Source: Chitinophagales bacterium
GTDB lineage: Bacteria > Bacteroidota > Bacteroidia > Chitinophagales > JADJOU01
Assembly: GCA_016787225.1 (NCBI GenBank)
Contig: JAEUUY010000020.1
Location: forward strand, 1 to 64,000
Length of the DNA stretch: 64,000 nt
Reading direction: 5' to 3'
In this document: positions 52,513 to 61,750 of the stretch, piece by piece
Numbering within the stretch: the first letter of the stretch is position 1
Layout: every line of letters starts with the position of its first letter
Program-made: the position numbers and the translations under genes
The notes under the pieces: generated by a model
Database searches by the model: none
The model's input: only the letters and a program-made list of their open reading frames with translations
What the model was told of the DNA's origin: nothing

Positions 52513-53355
52513 CTAATATCTTTCACCGGGACAAGCTGGTGAGAAAAATGTCCAAGATATTGTCAAAAATACATTTGCAAAATCATCATTTCCATTCTCA
52601 GAACCACGCTGCTTTCCCGGACTTGCTATTGAGTTCCCAATTTCTTTACTTCTGTCATATAGCAAATAAGATATGCCTTTGTCAGCCTGTGGAAGATTTA
52701 TAGGTGATACATATTTACCGCTAACATCGTCTAAGTAATCTGTCATAGTTCGTTGAATTCGAAAATCTAAGCCGACACTTATATTTCTCTTCACATGGAG
52801 TTTGAAACCACAGCCATAATTGATAGATAGTGCATAAAGATGATATCGACCTAGTTGGGTATAACTCTGATCTGTCTGACCTTCTGTGCCTAATGGTTGT
52901 AGCGAATATTCTTGACCTTTGTAATAGGTTTTAGGGTTAAAAAACAAAACTCCTGCCCCAAAAGATAAATATGGCGTAAATCTAGACCCCATTTGATTAT
53001 AGTAAACATTTTTTACATATTTTAAAAAATTGAATTCTATTTGTGCTTGCAAATCAGTAACTGAGCTATGAAAGGACAGATTTCGCTGCTTTTGAAATGT
53101 GGACGATGAATTCGCATCATCTGCTGCTAGCTGCATATAGGAAAGAGAAGTTTTTAAGCAAAATCGGTAGCCATAATTTCCACGCCAAAAGACGGTCGCT
53201 GAAGGTCGTATGGCATCTATACCGAATTGGGTATTGAGATCGCCATAATAATTAGCGAATCCAGCTCCAAATCCTATTTCATGTTCTAGTCTAGGTGCTT
53301 GGCTATGTAATTCTAAAGAGGCTAATATCACCAAAATAAGTCCATACCTATACAT
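52513..53355 (-). CDS. PorG-like/DUF6089 outer-membrane protein
   Basis: About 280 residues from ATG 53355 (an in-frame GTG lies at 53361). Signal peptide (MYRYGLILVILASLELHSQ), then a beta barrel that opens HEIGFGAGFANYYGDLN (near 24-40), the hallmark of the DUF6089 family, with PYLSFGAGVLFFNPK and a final FLTISWTFF. DUF6089 includes PorG, an outer-membrane part of the type IX secretion system. I name it PorG-like with moderate confidence; other DUF6089 proteins have no known role. The presence of two T9SS cargo proteins in the window fits. A -7 box lies 5 bases before the ATG. Confidence 0.6.
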   Translation of the reverse strand: MYRYGLILVILASLELHSQAPRLEHEIGFGAGFANYYGDLNTQFGIDAIRPSATVFWRGNYGYRFCLKTSLSYMQLAADDANSSSTFQKQRNLSFHSSVTDLQAQIEFNFLKYVKNVYYNQMGSRFTPYLSFGAGVLFFNPKTYYKGQEYSLQPLGTEGQTDQSYTQLGRYHLYALSINYGCGFKLHVKRNISVGLDFRIQRTMTDYLDDVSGKYVSPINLPQADKGISYLLYDRSKEIGNSIASPGKQRGSENGNDDFANVFLTISWTFFSPACPGERY

Positions 53356-53360
53356 CCGCA

Positions 53361-53368
53361 CAAATATA
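53361..53368 (-). promoter_or_regulatory. -7 box TAnnTTTG for the PorG-like gene
   Basis: TATATTTG on the minus strand, 5 bases before ATG 53355. The start site would fall on or near the ATG, implying a leaderless mRNA. Confidence 0.45.
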
Positions 53369-53438
53369 ACGCAAGAACTTCTTTTAAAGTGTACAAATAG
53401 AAATCTTTATGAACTAGAACTTGTTAATTTAAACAAAT

Positions 53439-53446
53439 TAGATTTG
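53439..53446 (+). promoter_or_regulatory. -7 box TAnnTTTG for the second TonB receptor
   Basis: TAGATTTG, 59 bases before the TTG start at 53506. A TTG at 53421-53423 is 15 bases upstream, closer than usual. A small palindrome CTTGAAATTCAAG overlaps at 53445-53457 and could be an operator. Confidence 0.4.
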
Positions 53447-53505
53447 CTTGAAATTCAAGTTTGATTCAAAAACTTTAGCTTTGCTGATTAAAGCCTATAT
53501 TCGAA

Positions 53506-55599
53506 TTGTCTAAGTCCTTTTTGATTTTATCTTTCTTATTATTAACCGTGGACACGTTTGCCCAGAAGAAAAATAGTGTGACAGACTCATTAAAAAATAG
53601 ACTAGTTTCAGAAATAGTCATTACGGGAACCAAGACGTTTAAAAGGAAAACAGAAAGTCCAGTGATAGTCAATGTCATGGATAGTAAAACATTGAATAAT
53701 TTACAAGTTTGTAATCTCTCCGAAGGTCTGAAATTTCAGCCAGGACTGCGTATTGAGACAGATTGTCAAACATGCAACTATACCCAACTTCGAATAAATG
53801 GATTGCAAGGTGGGTATTCTCAAATTCTCATCAACGGCAGACCTATTTTCAGTCCTATGATGGGCCTTTATGGTATGGAACAGCTTCCGGTCAATATGAT
53901 AGAACGTATCGAAGTGGTAAGGGGTGGTGGTTCTTCTTTATATGGTTCTAGCGCGATAGGAGGTACAGTGAATGTCATTACGAAATTGCCGAAGAAAACG
54001 AGTTATGATATCAATAGTTTTTATCAATCGGTCAACGGGAAATCCAATGATATCAATCTCAATGGAAATGCAACAGTGGTAAATAAAAATAGAAATCTGG
54101 GGTTAAGTATTTTTCTAAATAAAAGACATAGAGATTATCTGGATGTTAATGGTGACAATTTTTCTGAACTACCGAAGCTCGAAAATAATTCTCTAGGCAT
54201 CAGTGGATTTTATCTTCCAAAGGAAAACCAAAAACTAGAATTATCCGTGAGTTATCTCAACGAATACCGATATGGCGGTGAAATGAGAGAAATCCAACCT
54301 CACCTGGCCATGCAGTCCGAAGAGCGCAAGCATTCTATTTGGCTAGGAAGTTTTGATTATCAAATTAATTTTAATAAAGATAAGTCTTCATTGATACTTT
54401 TTGGGGCTTTTCAGAATACAAATAGAAGTCATTATACAGGTATTTTTCCAGATAGTAGTTCAGATATTACACGCCATTTGGCACAGCCGCCTTATGGAAA
54501 CTCCCAAGCTAGAACTATTCAAGGAGGATTTCAGTTAAATCATAGACTAGATTATTTCTTCAAATCTAGGAATGTATTCACCTTAGGTTTTGAGTATATT
54601 TCTGATCAAGTTCATGATGAGATTCAAAGCTATAACTACCTGGTAAATCAGCATACTAAGGATTTGGGTGGATTTATTCAAAGTGACTGGGACATTACTC
54701 CACAGTTAAATCTGTTATCAGGTATTCGACTAGATCATCACAATTTCGTAGAAGATATTATCTGGAGTCCACGCTTAGCTTTACTCTATAAATTCAAAAA
54801 TAATACGCAGTTCAGGATAAATTATGGAGCTGGATTTAGGGCACCTCAGGCGTTTGATTCTGACCTTCACATAGCATTTGCTGGTGGAGGTGTATCGAGA
54901 GTTCAGTTATCTAGACAGTTAAGTGAAGAAAACTCCCAGAGTTTATCTACATCATTAAACTACGACAAAGGAGGAGATAAATGGATAGCTGGATTTACCT
55001 TAGAGGCATTCTATACTTATTTGAGAAATGCCTTTGTGCTTCAAAATCTCGGGCAGGATAGTTTTGGAGAGATATTTGAAAAGCGAAATGGATTTGGCGC
55101 CAGTGTGCGAGGGGTCACTCTGGAGTTACGCGCCAATTACAATAAAAAATTGCAAATTGAAGCAGGCTTTACTCTTCAAAATAGCCTATTTGAGAACGAG
55201 GTGGAATATGTACAAGGCTTGCCCGCTACTAGGGATTTCTTGCGCACGCCTAACCAATATGGGTTTACTAATTTGAGTTTTACTCCAAATCAAAATTGGA
55301 ATATCAATCTCAACTACGTCTATACAGGCAGCATGAAACTAGCTCATTTCGGAGGTGCAGAAAATTTCCAGAATGATGCCATGGTCGAAACTTCCGCTTT
55401 TTCTGAAATTAATACAAAAATAGCATATAACTTACCTTTCAAAAAGTTTAAGAACAATTTTGAAGTTTATGGTGGAGTGAAAAATGTCTTTAACTCTTAT
55501 CAAAGTGATTTTGATATAGGTAAAAATAGAGATAGTAACTATATCTATGGACCCAATATGCCGAGAACTTTTTTTATAGGTATAAGATTGCGTGGTTAG
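53506..55599 (+). CDS. TonB-dependent receptor
   Basis: A 697-residue receptor starting at TTG 53506; no ATG is available before the signal peptide (SKSFLILSFLLLTVDTFAQ). It lacks the carboxypeptidase-like domain. After a TonB-box-like region SEIVITGTKTFKRK, the plug (about 45-150) carries a distinctive DCQTCNYTQLRINGLQGGY with a Cys pair, then VEVVRGGGSSLYGSSAIGG-type sequence, and the barrel ends TFFIGIRLRG. Receptors with this CxxCNYTQLR block are frequent in Bacteroidota; I recall them near metal-handling genes, but here no such neighbour is present. The ligand is unknown. Confidence 0.85.
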   Translation: MSKSFLILSFLLLTVDTFAQKKNSVTDSLKNRLVSEIVITGTKTFKRKTESPVIVNVMDSKTLNNLQVCNLSEGLKFQPGLRIETDCQTCNYTQLRINGLQGGYSQILINGRPIFSPMMGLYGMEQLPVNMIERIEVVRGGGSSLYGSSAIGGTVNVITKLPKKTSYDINSFYQSVNGKSNDINLNGNATVVNKNRNLGLSIFLNKRHRDYLDVNGDNFSELPKLENNSLGISGFYLPKENQKLELSVSYLNEYRYGGEMREIQPHLAMQSEERKHSIWLGSFDYQINFNKDKSSLILFGAFQNTNRSHYTGIFPDSSSDITRHLAQPPYGNSQARTIQGGFQLNHRLDYFFKSRNVFTLGFEYISDQVHDEIQSYNYLVNQHTKDLGGFIQSDWDITPQLNLLSGIRLDHHNFVEDIIWSPRLALLYKFKNNTQFRINYGAGFRAPQAFDSDLHIAFAGGGVSRVQLSRQLSEENSQSLSTSLNYDKGGDKWIAGFTLEAFYTYLRNAFVLQNLGQDSFGEIFEKRNGFGASVRGVTLELRANYNKKLQIEAGFTLQNSLFENEVEYVQGLPATRDFLRTPNQYGFTNLSFTPNQNWNINLNYVYTGSMKLAHFGGAENFQNDAMVETSAFSEINTKIAYNLPFKKFKNNFEVYGGVKNVFNSYQSDFDIGKNRDSNYIYGPNMPRTFFIGIRLRG

Positions 55600-55655
55600 T
55601 TTTGTGTATTGTGCTAATTAATAATTGCAATAGTCACTAAATGCAAGTGAAATTA

Positions 55656-56621
55656 TTATATTAAGAAACTCGCTCTTTGCAATCGATCATTTATTGCCAA
55701 TCCCAGCCCTTCTTCAGGAGCCCATTCGCAGAGAATATATTGCGCTTGGCACTTATCTGCCTCACGCATAATCTTAAAGAGATGTTGGGCTGCTTCTGCA
55801 CTAGAGTTCTGAGACGTTAAAACATATTGTTTTTTGACTTCGATATCTTTCAATTTATTGTAATTGATGATGACAATTTCATTTGGATTCTTATCGAACA
55901 TTAGTTCTTCAATATCTCCTACTAATAGAGGTGTTTGTGTAGCATAATGACTTTTTAATTGTCCGGGTGTAGCAGGTTGGTTATGATGAATATCCACACG
56001 TATCTTTTCATTTAGGCATGCTTCTATCTCTTCGATACTCAGGCCACCTAGTCTATGAATTGCTATTTCTTCACAACTTTCATCATATCCTACTATAGTG
56101 CTTTCTAGTCCTACAATAGTTTCACCACCATCTAGAATATAGGGTATTTTCCCATTTAATTGCTCAAATACATGTTCGGATGAGGTAGGACTTACCCTTC
56201 CAGAGAGATTGGCACTTGGTGCAGCCAGAGGAAAATCGATTTTATGAAGAAGGTCAAGAGTAAGCGGATGATTCGGTATGCGTATCGCTACTTTTGAACT
56301 ACCAGCTGTTACTATATCCGGAACTATATTTGATTTAGGTAGCAATACCGTTAAAGGTCCTGGTGAAAACTTTTGGATTAGTTTTTCAATTTTAGGAGGT
56401 AAATACAAGACGTATTTTTTCAGTGCTTCTATACTTGCTACATGTAATATCAAAGGATTAAACTGCGGTCTATTTTTAGTCAAGTATATTTTAGATATCG
56501 CTTCTGCTGATAACGCATTACCAGCCAATCCATAAACCGTTTCCGTAGGAATGGCAACTAATTCTCCTTCGATTAAAAGTTGTGCGGCTTTGTCTAAATC
56601 TAGACCAATATGAGTTTCCAT
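55656..56621 (-). CDS. tsaC: threonylcarbamoyl-AMP synthase (Sua5 type)
   Basis: A 321-residue enzyme that makes threonylcarbamoyl-AMP from threonine, bicarbonate and ATP for the t6A37 modification of tRNA. The YrdC domain (about 1-200) has AIPTETVYGLAGNA, KNRPQFNPL, PGPLTVLLPKS and PLAAPSANLSGRVSPTS. A C-terminal Sua5 domain (about 230-321) is present, which makes this the long Sua5 form rather than the short TsaC. It lies downstream of nuoH on the same strand, separated by a TTAGA-rich spacer. Confidence 0.92.
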   Translation of the reverse strand: METHIGLDLDKAAQLLIEGELVAIPTETVYGLAGNALSAEAISKIYLTKNRPQFNPLILHVASIEALKKYVLYLPPKIEKLIQKFSPGPLTVLLPKSNIVPDIVTAGSSKVAIRIPNHPLTLDLLHKIDFPLAAPSANLSGRVSPTSSEHVFEQLNGKIPYILDGGETIVGLESTIVGYDESCEEIAIHRLGGLSIEEIEACLNEKIRVDIHHNQPATPGQLKSHYATQTPLLVGDIEELMFDKNPNEIVIINYNKLKDIEVKKQYVLTSQNSSAEAAQHLFKIMREADKCQAQYILCEWAPEEGLGLAINDRLQRASFLI

Positions 56622-56681
56622 AAATTAGAACTAATAGTGATAACTATTAGTGAAAATACATTGCAGTTAAAAATATTTTGC

Positions 56682-56726
56682 CTTAAATCTAATGTCTAAA
56701 ATCTATTATCTAACTTCTCAACTAAC
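56682..56726 (-). repeat. TTAGA-rich spacer repeat (copy 4)
   Basis: Plus-strand ttaaatctaatgtctaaaat and tctattatctaacttct lie between the nuoH stop and the start of the Sua5 gene. The sense strand reads AGTTAGATAATAGATTTTAG, the same word family as the other copies. Confidence 0.5.
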
Positions 56727-57768
56727 CTTTAAAATAAAGAATAACTCCAGCAGTGATAAGCATATTGATAAGGGCTAATGGAATCAATTTCTTCCACCCA
56801 AGATCCATTAATTGGTCGTATCTGAATCGCGGTAAAGTCCAGCGAATCCACATAAAGACAAAGATAAAAAATACAGTCTTAAGCATCATGGCTCCGAATG
56901 AAAGCAATGCAAGTGGAATACCTTCAAAATGCTGCATACCAGGGAAGGCATAACCTCCAAAGAATAATACAGAAATTACTGCTGAACTCACAAACATATT
57001 AATATACTCCGCAAAAAGGAAAAAGCCGAGCTTCATACTAGAAAATTCGGTATGATATCCTCCAATAAGCTCTGTTTCGCATTCAGCCATATCAAAAGGT
57101 GCACGGTTACATTCTGCTAGAGCGCAAGTAAGGAATAAAATGAAAGCTAATGGTTGATAAAACACATTCCAATTAAGTCCTTGTAAAGCACTGATACCAT
57201 ACAAACCACCAGATTGAGATACTACAATATCTTTGAGACTCATAGAGCCTGTCATCATCACGATTGTAATTATGAGCATGCCCATAGCCAATTCATAAGA
57301 AATCATCTGTGAACTCGCACGAATAGAAGAGAAGAGAGAATACTTATTGTTACTCGACCAGCCTCCAAGTAAGATACCATAGATCCCTACCGATAGAAAA
57401 CCTAAAATATAGAGAATACCAATATTTATATCCGATAATTGAAGCGATATCAACCGACCGTGAAGCATAAAATCTGCTCCCCATGGGATAACAGCACTGG
57501 TCATAGTAGCTGTGAGCATAGCTATACCAGGACTCAATATAAACAATAGTTTATCAGAATTAGCTGGAATAAATTCTTCTTTGAAGAACATTTTACCACC
57601 ATCTGCCAATGGCTGCAATAAACCAAAAGGTCCAGCTCTATTTGGGCCGATTCTATCTTGTAAAAAAGCAGCAACTTTTCTTTCTAAATAGGTCGAATAC
57701 ATAGCTACAACCAAAGAAAGTGTAAATATCCCAACGGCAAGAGCGGATTTTTCTATGATAAATTCCAT
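56722..57768 (-). CDS. nuoH: NADH-quinone oxidoreductase subunit H, isolated gene
   Basis: A 348-residue membrane subunit of respiratory complex I, with eight or so helices. Signatures are YLERKVAAFLQDRIGPNRAGPFGLLQ (shown here as YLERKVAAFLQDRIGPNRAG, near 27-46), GGWSSNNKYSLFSSIRASSQ and AECNRAPFDMAECETELIGG (near 221-240), including the charged loop at the quinone site. NuoH links quinone reduction to proton pumping. No other nuo gene is next to it: its neighbours are Sua5 and a divergent alcohol dehydrogenase. Complex I genes usually form one operon, so this is an unusual location. Confidence 0.95.
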   Translation of the reverse strand: MEFIIEKSALAVGIFTLSLVVAMYSTYLERKVAAFLQDRIGPNRAGPFGLLQPLADGGKMFFKEEFIPANSDKLLFILSPGIAMLTATMTSAVIPWGADFMLHGRLISLQLSDINIGILYILGFLSVGIYGILLGGWSSNNKYSLFSSIRASSQMISYELAMGMLIITIVMMTGSMSLKDIVVSQSGGLYGISALQGLNWNVFYQPLAFILFLTCALAECNRAPFDMAECETELIGGYHTEFSSMKLGFFLFAEYINMFVSSAVISVLFFGGYAFPGMQHFEGIPLALLSFGAMMLKTVFFIFVFMWIRWTLPRFRYDQLMDLGWKKLIPLALINMLITAGVILYFKG

Positions 57769-57797
57769 TATGAATCGTTAAAGTTTATACTAAAAGG

Positions 57798-57805
57798 CAA
57801 ATTTA
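57798..57805 (-). promoter_or_regulatory. -7 box TAnnTTTG for nuoH
   Basis: TAAATTTG on the minus strand, 29 bases before the ATG at 57768. It supports nuoH being transcribed by itself. Confidence 0.45.
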
Positions 57806-57876
57806 TAAATTAATAATTAATCTGAAAGAATGAAAATGAGACCTTAAGTTTAACATATTCCTAACTGCAATTACCT

Positions 57877-57884
57877 TAGATTTG
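57877..57884 (+). promoter_or_regulatory. -7 box TAnnTTTG for the alcohol dehydrogenase
   Basis: TAGATTTG, 72 bases before the ATG at 57957, leaving a moderate 5' leader. Confidence 0.35.
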
Positions 57885-57956
57885 CCTAAAACAACAAATA
57901 GTATTTTTTTGAAATCGCATTATCTTTCTCTTTTAAGTATTAAATAATAACATTCC

Positions 57957-59114
57957 ATGAACCCATTTGAACTCTACAACCCTACCAAACTTATTTTTGG
58001 TGTTGATTCCTATCAGAGAATTTCACATGAAATACCTGAGGATGCAAAGATTCTCCTGACCTATGGGGGAGGAAGTATTAAATCTAACGGGATTTATGAG
58101 ACCGTAATCAAAGAATTAAAAAACTTTGAAGTAATTGAATTTGGTGGGATAGAAGCTAATCCAACTTTTGAAACCCTTTCCATTGCTTTAGATATTATTA
58201 AAAAGGAAAATGTAAATTTTCTATTTGCCGTGGGTGGTGGGTCTGTGATAGATGGCACCAAGTTCCTAGCTGCTGCTGCTTTGTATGATGGAGATAGCTG
58301 GGATATACTTAAGAAAGGAATACGTGTATCCAAGGCTTTGCCCTTCGCTACGGTATTAACACTACCTGCTACAGGCTCTGAAATGAATAGCGGGGCAGTC
58401 ATCACTCGAAAATCGACAGGGGAGAAGCTCGGAATGGGAAGCCCTGTCTTATTCCCAAAGTTTTCTTGTCTAAATCCTGAGGTCATAAAATCACTTCCGC
58501 GGCGACAGCTAAAAAATGGTATTGTCGATGCTTTTACTCACGTTTTAGAACAATATATGACCTATCCTATAGGGGCTGAATTGCAAGATAGAATCTCCGA
58601 AAGTATATTGAAGACGTTGATAGAGATTGCACCTAAAGTCATATTCGAACCATATAACCAAACCATAGCTTCCAATTTTATGTGGTGCTGTACGATGGCA
58701 TTGAATGGTTTGATTCAGAAAGGAGTCCCTACAGACTGGGCTACCCACATGATAGGTCACGAATTGACTGCCAAATATGATATAGACCATGCTATGACCT
58801 TGGCTATTATATTCCCGAATCTTTGGCGATATAAATTTGAGAATAAGAAGGAAAAGCTCGCACAATATGCTGAGCGTATTTTAGATATAAATACGGGCAG
58901 CATGGAAGAAAAAGCGGAACAAGCGATTCAAAAAACATTAGAGTTTCTCCATAGTATCGAAGTCAAAACGAAATTGAGTGACTACACTGAGAAATTTCAA
59001 GGCTTCTCAGATGAAGTCAAGCAAACTTTTGAAACTCGGAATTGGATAGCACTTGGGGAGAGGAAAGATATAACTCCTGAGGATGTGAGGAAGATTGTGG
59101 AGATGAGTTGCTGA
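57957..59114 (+). CDS. iron-containing alcohol dehydrogenase
   Basis: A 385-residue group III alcohol dehydrogenase of the YqhD/butanol-dehydrogenase type. The NAD(P)-binding part has LLTYGGGSIKSNGIY and AVGGGSVIDGTKFLAAAA (near 85-102); metal ligands are in GIVDAFTHVLEQYM (Asp near 193 and His near 197) and GHELTAKYDIDHAMTLA (His near 266 and 280). It reduces aldehydes to alcohols, using NADPH in many relatives, and could detoxify aldehydes. It diverges from nuoH with a 188-base gap that holds both promoters. Confidence 0.9.
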   Translation: MNPFELYNPTKLIFGVDSYQRISHEIPEDAKILLTYGGGSIKSNGIYETVIKELKNFEVIEFGGIEANPTFETLSIALDIIKKENVNFLFAVGGGSVIDGTKFLAAAALYDGDSWDILKKGIRVSKALPFATVLTLPATGSEMNSGAVITRKSTGEKLGMGSPVLFPKFSCLNPEVIKSLPRRQLKNGIVDAFTHVLEQYMTYPIGAELQDRISESILKTLIEIAPKVIFEPYNQTIASNFMWCCTMALNGLIQKGVPTDWATHMIGHELTAKYDIDHAMTLAIIFPNLWRYKFENKKEKLAQYAERILDINTGSMEEKAEQAIQKTLEFLHSIEVKTKLSDYTEKFQGFSDEVKQTFETRNWIALGERKDITPEDVRKIVEMSC

Positions 59115-59194
59115 TTTTGACCTGTGTTAAATTAGCGGTTAATAATTAATTTATTCGCCGCAAAAATGCGTAGATTAACTTTTTAAACTTTATT

Positions 59195-59800
59195 CTAATC
59201 CTTCTTCCTTCCCACCACATCTAAGTTATGAAAATAAACCTCATCACCTAAAGCAGATATTTTATGTTCCTTCACTTCATGGATATACTCTATGTCGAAA
59301 TGATAAAAATAATTTAGTGCTTTTTCTCTTGAGACTAGGTATAAATGATTCCAGCTGTGAAGAGGACCAAAGAAATTACCGCTAAATCGTCCTCCTGGTT
59401 TGATATTGGCAACTATCTTATGCATAAGTGTATCGAAGTATTCCTTTTCACAAAAAGGAAGAACGTAGGAACAATTCATGAGATCTACCATTTCCCACGA
59501 TATTTCTTTAAAATTAGCTCTAGTGAATTGAAGGTTGGAGCACTTTGAAAAACGCTCTTGAATGATATGTTGTGATTTTTCCTCTGGATCTAAAGCGATC
59601 ACATTCCAGCCTTTTTCAAGAAGATAATTGATGTCATTTCCCGCCCCCGATCCAATATCCATGCATAGCCCACGAAAACTTTCTTTTTCAAACAGTTCTA
59701 CAGCTCTCACTAAATTTTCCCTAGTAGCTCCATTTCTCGTTTTTTTGAAATAAAGCGGCCAGTTGGCATCATTAGATGTTAAGTTATTTGTTTCGGACAT
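59195..59800 (-). CDS. class I SAM-dependent methyltransferase
   Basis: A 201-residue methyltransferase. The SAM site is FRGLCMDIGSGAGNDINYLL (motif I, near 39-58), VIALDPEE (motif II, near 68-75) and NLQFTRANFKEI. It has the TehB/Methyltransf_11-like size and no substrate-defining domain. The target is unknown. Its start overlaps the end of the NYN gene by 17 bases, so the two are probably translated together. Confidence 0.85.
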   Translation of the reverse strand: MSETNNLTSNDANWPLYFKKTRNGATRENLVRAVELFEKESFRGLCMDIGSGAGNDINYLLEKGWNVIALDPEEKSQHIIQERFSKCSNLQFTRANFKEISWEMVDLMNCSYVLPFCEKEYFDTLMHKIVANIKPGGRFSGNFFGPLHSWNHLYLVSREKALNYFYHFDIEYIHEVKEHKISALGDEVYFHNLDVVGRKKD

Positions 59801-60527
59801 AAATATGTTTTATATTTTGCATTCCTGTTTCACGCACATCTATTTCGAAACTTGGTATTGATTTGATGAGGGGTAGTAATTTCGGAAAACCAAAATTGCG
59901 GGGATCGAAGTCTGGTCTACGTCTCAAAATATAATTACCCAACTCTCCTAAAAATGTCCAACCACTCTCATCTGCTAGGTCATTGACACTTTGTTTTATA
60001 AGTTTAATCGTTTCAGTATTGACTTTATTTAGTGGTTCTTTCTTGATTTTTTCTTTCTTATCTGATTTAGAAGCTACAGCAGGTTCTGTTTTCTCAGCCT
60101 TGAGTATTTCGATATAGATAAATTTATTACAGGCTGCTATAAAGGGTTGCGGTGTTTTCTTTTCACCGAAACCGATGACCTTCATTCCAGCTTCTCGCAG
60201 TCTAGTAGCTAGTCGTGTGAAATCACTGTCGCTGGATACGATACAAAACCCATCCACCTTTCCTGAATAGAGAATATCCATAGCATCAATAATGAGTGCG
60301 CTGTCACTCGAGTTTTTACCTGTCGTATAGCTGTATTGCTGTACAGGTGCTATTGCATTTTCCAGCAAGATATTTTTCCAACCAGAGACTGTAGGTTTGG
60401 TCCAGTCTGCATATATCCGTTTGATAGTAGGCGTTCCATTCTTAGCTATTTCTTCGAGCATTTCTTTTACATTGGTATAGGGTACATTGTCCGCATCTAT
60501 TAGTACTGCTAATTTTTCATCTGTCAT
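59784..60527 (-). CDS. NYN-domain nuclease with LOTUS/OST-HTH domain
   Basis: A 247-residue protein. The NYN (PIN-like) nuclease domain spans about 5-148 with acidic residues LIDADNVPY (Asp11 and Asp13), SSDSALIIDAMD and IVSSDSDFTRLATRLREAG. A Lys-rich linker leads to a C-terminal OST-HTH/LOTUS domain (about 172-245; LADESGWTFLGELGNYIL and DFDPRNFGFPKL), an RNA-binding fold. It is probably an RNA-cleaving or RNA-processing enzyme. The pairing of these domains is known in bacteria, but the targets are not. It lies 8 bases after the transglutaminase gene. Confidence 0.85.
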   Translation of the reverse strand: MTDEKLAVLIDADNVPYTNVKEMLEEIAKNGTPTIKRIYADWTKPTVSGWKNILLENAIAPVQQYSYTTGKNSSDSALIIDAMDILYSGKVDGFCIVSSDSDFTRLATRLREAGMKVIGFGEKKTPQPFIAACNKFIYIEILKAEKTEPAVASKSDKKEKIKKEPLNKVNTETIKLIKQSVNDLADESGWTFLGELGNYILRRRPDFDPRNFGFPKLLPLIKSIPSFEIDVRETGMQNIKHIYVRNK

Positions 60528-60535
60528 TATGTCTA

Positions 60536-61690
60536 TTATTTGTTTTTTTTTGTTGGTATCCCAAATAAAGTAATTTCTTTAGTATAAAATAATTGCTTGC
60601 GTTTTTCTGGTTTAGTATTGATATATTCATTCACAAATTTAGATTGCTCTTGTATGTTTTTTTCTAATTCAGCTATACTTTCTAATAAACTCTCTGGATT
60701 GATTCCTAGTTTTTTATCTACATATTTTATTGACAATAGCTTTATGGAAGCTAATTCCAGAAGTTGTTTGGGAGAGAGAATCATCTTTTTTAATTCTTCA
60801 TCAGTCTTAGCAGGACTAAATTGTTTGTTTCGAAAATTAATGTATATATTAAATTTTTTTACCGCTTCATTATAGTCAGCTACCGCTTCATTATATGGAA
60901 TGATAGTTACTATTTGTTTTAGATATATGTATCTGTCAAATATAATACTATGACTCAGTCCATTAGCTTCTATTCGTTGTAAAGCAGCATTCACCTTTTC
61001 TAGTTCAGATAACCTAGGCAATTCTTTGAGTAATTTCTCATAGTCAATTTTTGTTTTGTTAGAGCTAGGTCTGGAATGCAGGAAGTCATTAGCCCTTATA
61101 GGATTTGCAGAAAACTGCCACAGATAATCGAAGGGATAATGAGTGGATTCAAGCTTAGAAGGTTTAACCTTATAATATTGGTTATCTAGTTTTTTGATAA
61201 ATCTTCCTTGATTTACATTTCCAGAACCCCAGGTCACATCAAAAAGATACCATTTCCCTTCTATTTTAGTCGCATTCCATGAATGTGCCATTCCATCAGT
61301 ATTTCCATTTTGTTTAGTCATACCTTCTACGACATAGCTTTCAAATTTTAATTCCTTTGCCAAGGCATTAAAGACCTCAGCATAATGCATGCAGACTCCG
61401 ATTTTTGATTTCAATCCTTTTTCTATCTTATTCTCTGTTGTTTCATTAAAGTTGATAGCAAACATGTTGTCTACGTCATACTCAATATGATTAGCTGTAA
61501 AGAAAAATATAGCGCGAATCTTGTTGCTATCTGATACGAAGTTTTCTTTGATATAGTTTGCAATAGTTGCAATGGACTTCGTTTGAGAATTAGGTATTTT
61601 GAGCATTCGATTATCTACTTCGATATTGCTTAATTGCGCTTTAGCGGTTAAAACAAAGAATAGAAGAATAAAGATAAAAAGCTTGTTCAT
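60536..61690 (-). CDS. secreted transglutaminase-like protein
   Basis: A 384-residue protein with a signal peptide (MNKLFIFILLFFVLTAKAQ). A transglutaminase/protease-like core (about 35-165) shows the catalytic triad Cys100 in GVCMHYAEVFNAL, His136 in MAHSWNA and Asp151 in LFDVTWGSG. The C-terminal half (about 200-384) is helical and of unknown function. Bacterial members mostly act as proteases or amidases outside the cytoplasm. Its position ahead of the NYN and methyltransferase genes on one strand suggests a common operon, with no obvious functional link. Confidence 0.82.
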   Translation of the reverse strand: MNKLFIFILLFFVLTAKAQLSNIEVDNRMLKIPNSQTKSIATIANYIKENFVSDSNKIRAIFFFTANHIEYDVDNMFAINFNETTENKIEKGLKSKIGVCMHYAEVFNALAKELKFESYVVEGMTKQNGNTDGMAHSWNATKIEGKWYLFDVTWGSGNVNQGRFIKKLDNQYYKVKPSKLESTHYPFDYLWQFSANPIRANDFLHSRPSSNKTKIDYEKLLKELPRLSELEKVNAALQRIEANGLSHSIIFDRYIYLKQIVTIIPYNEAVADYNEAVKKFNIYINFRNKQFSPAKTDEELKKMILSPKQLLELASIKLLSIKYVDKKLGINPESLLESIAELEKNIQEQSKFVNEYINTKPEKRKQLFYTKEITLFGIPTKKNK

Positions 61691-61750
61691 TGAATGAAAA
61701 TCAAAAGTTAGACATTAAATTCGTTCAATAGATTATTTAATTAACAAATA

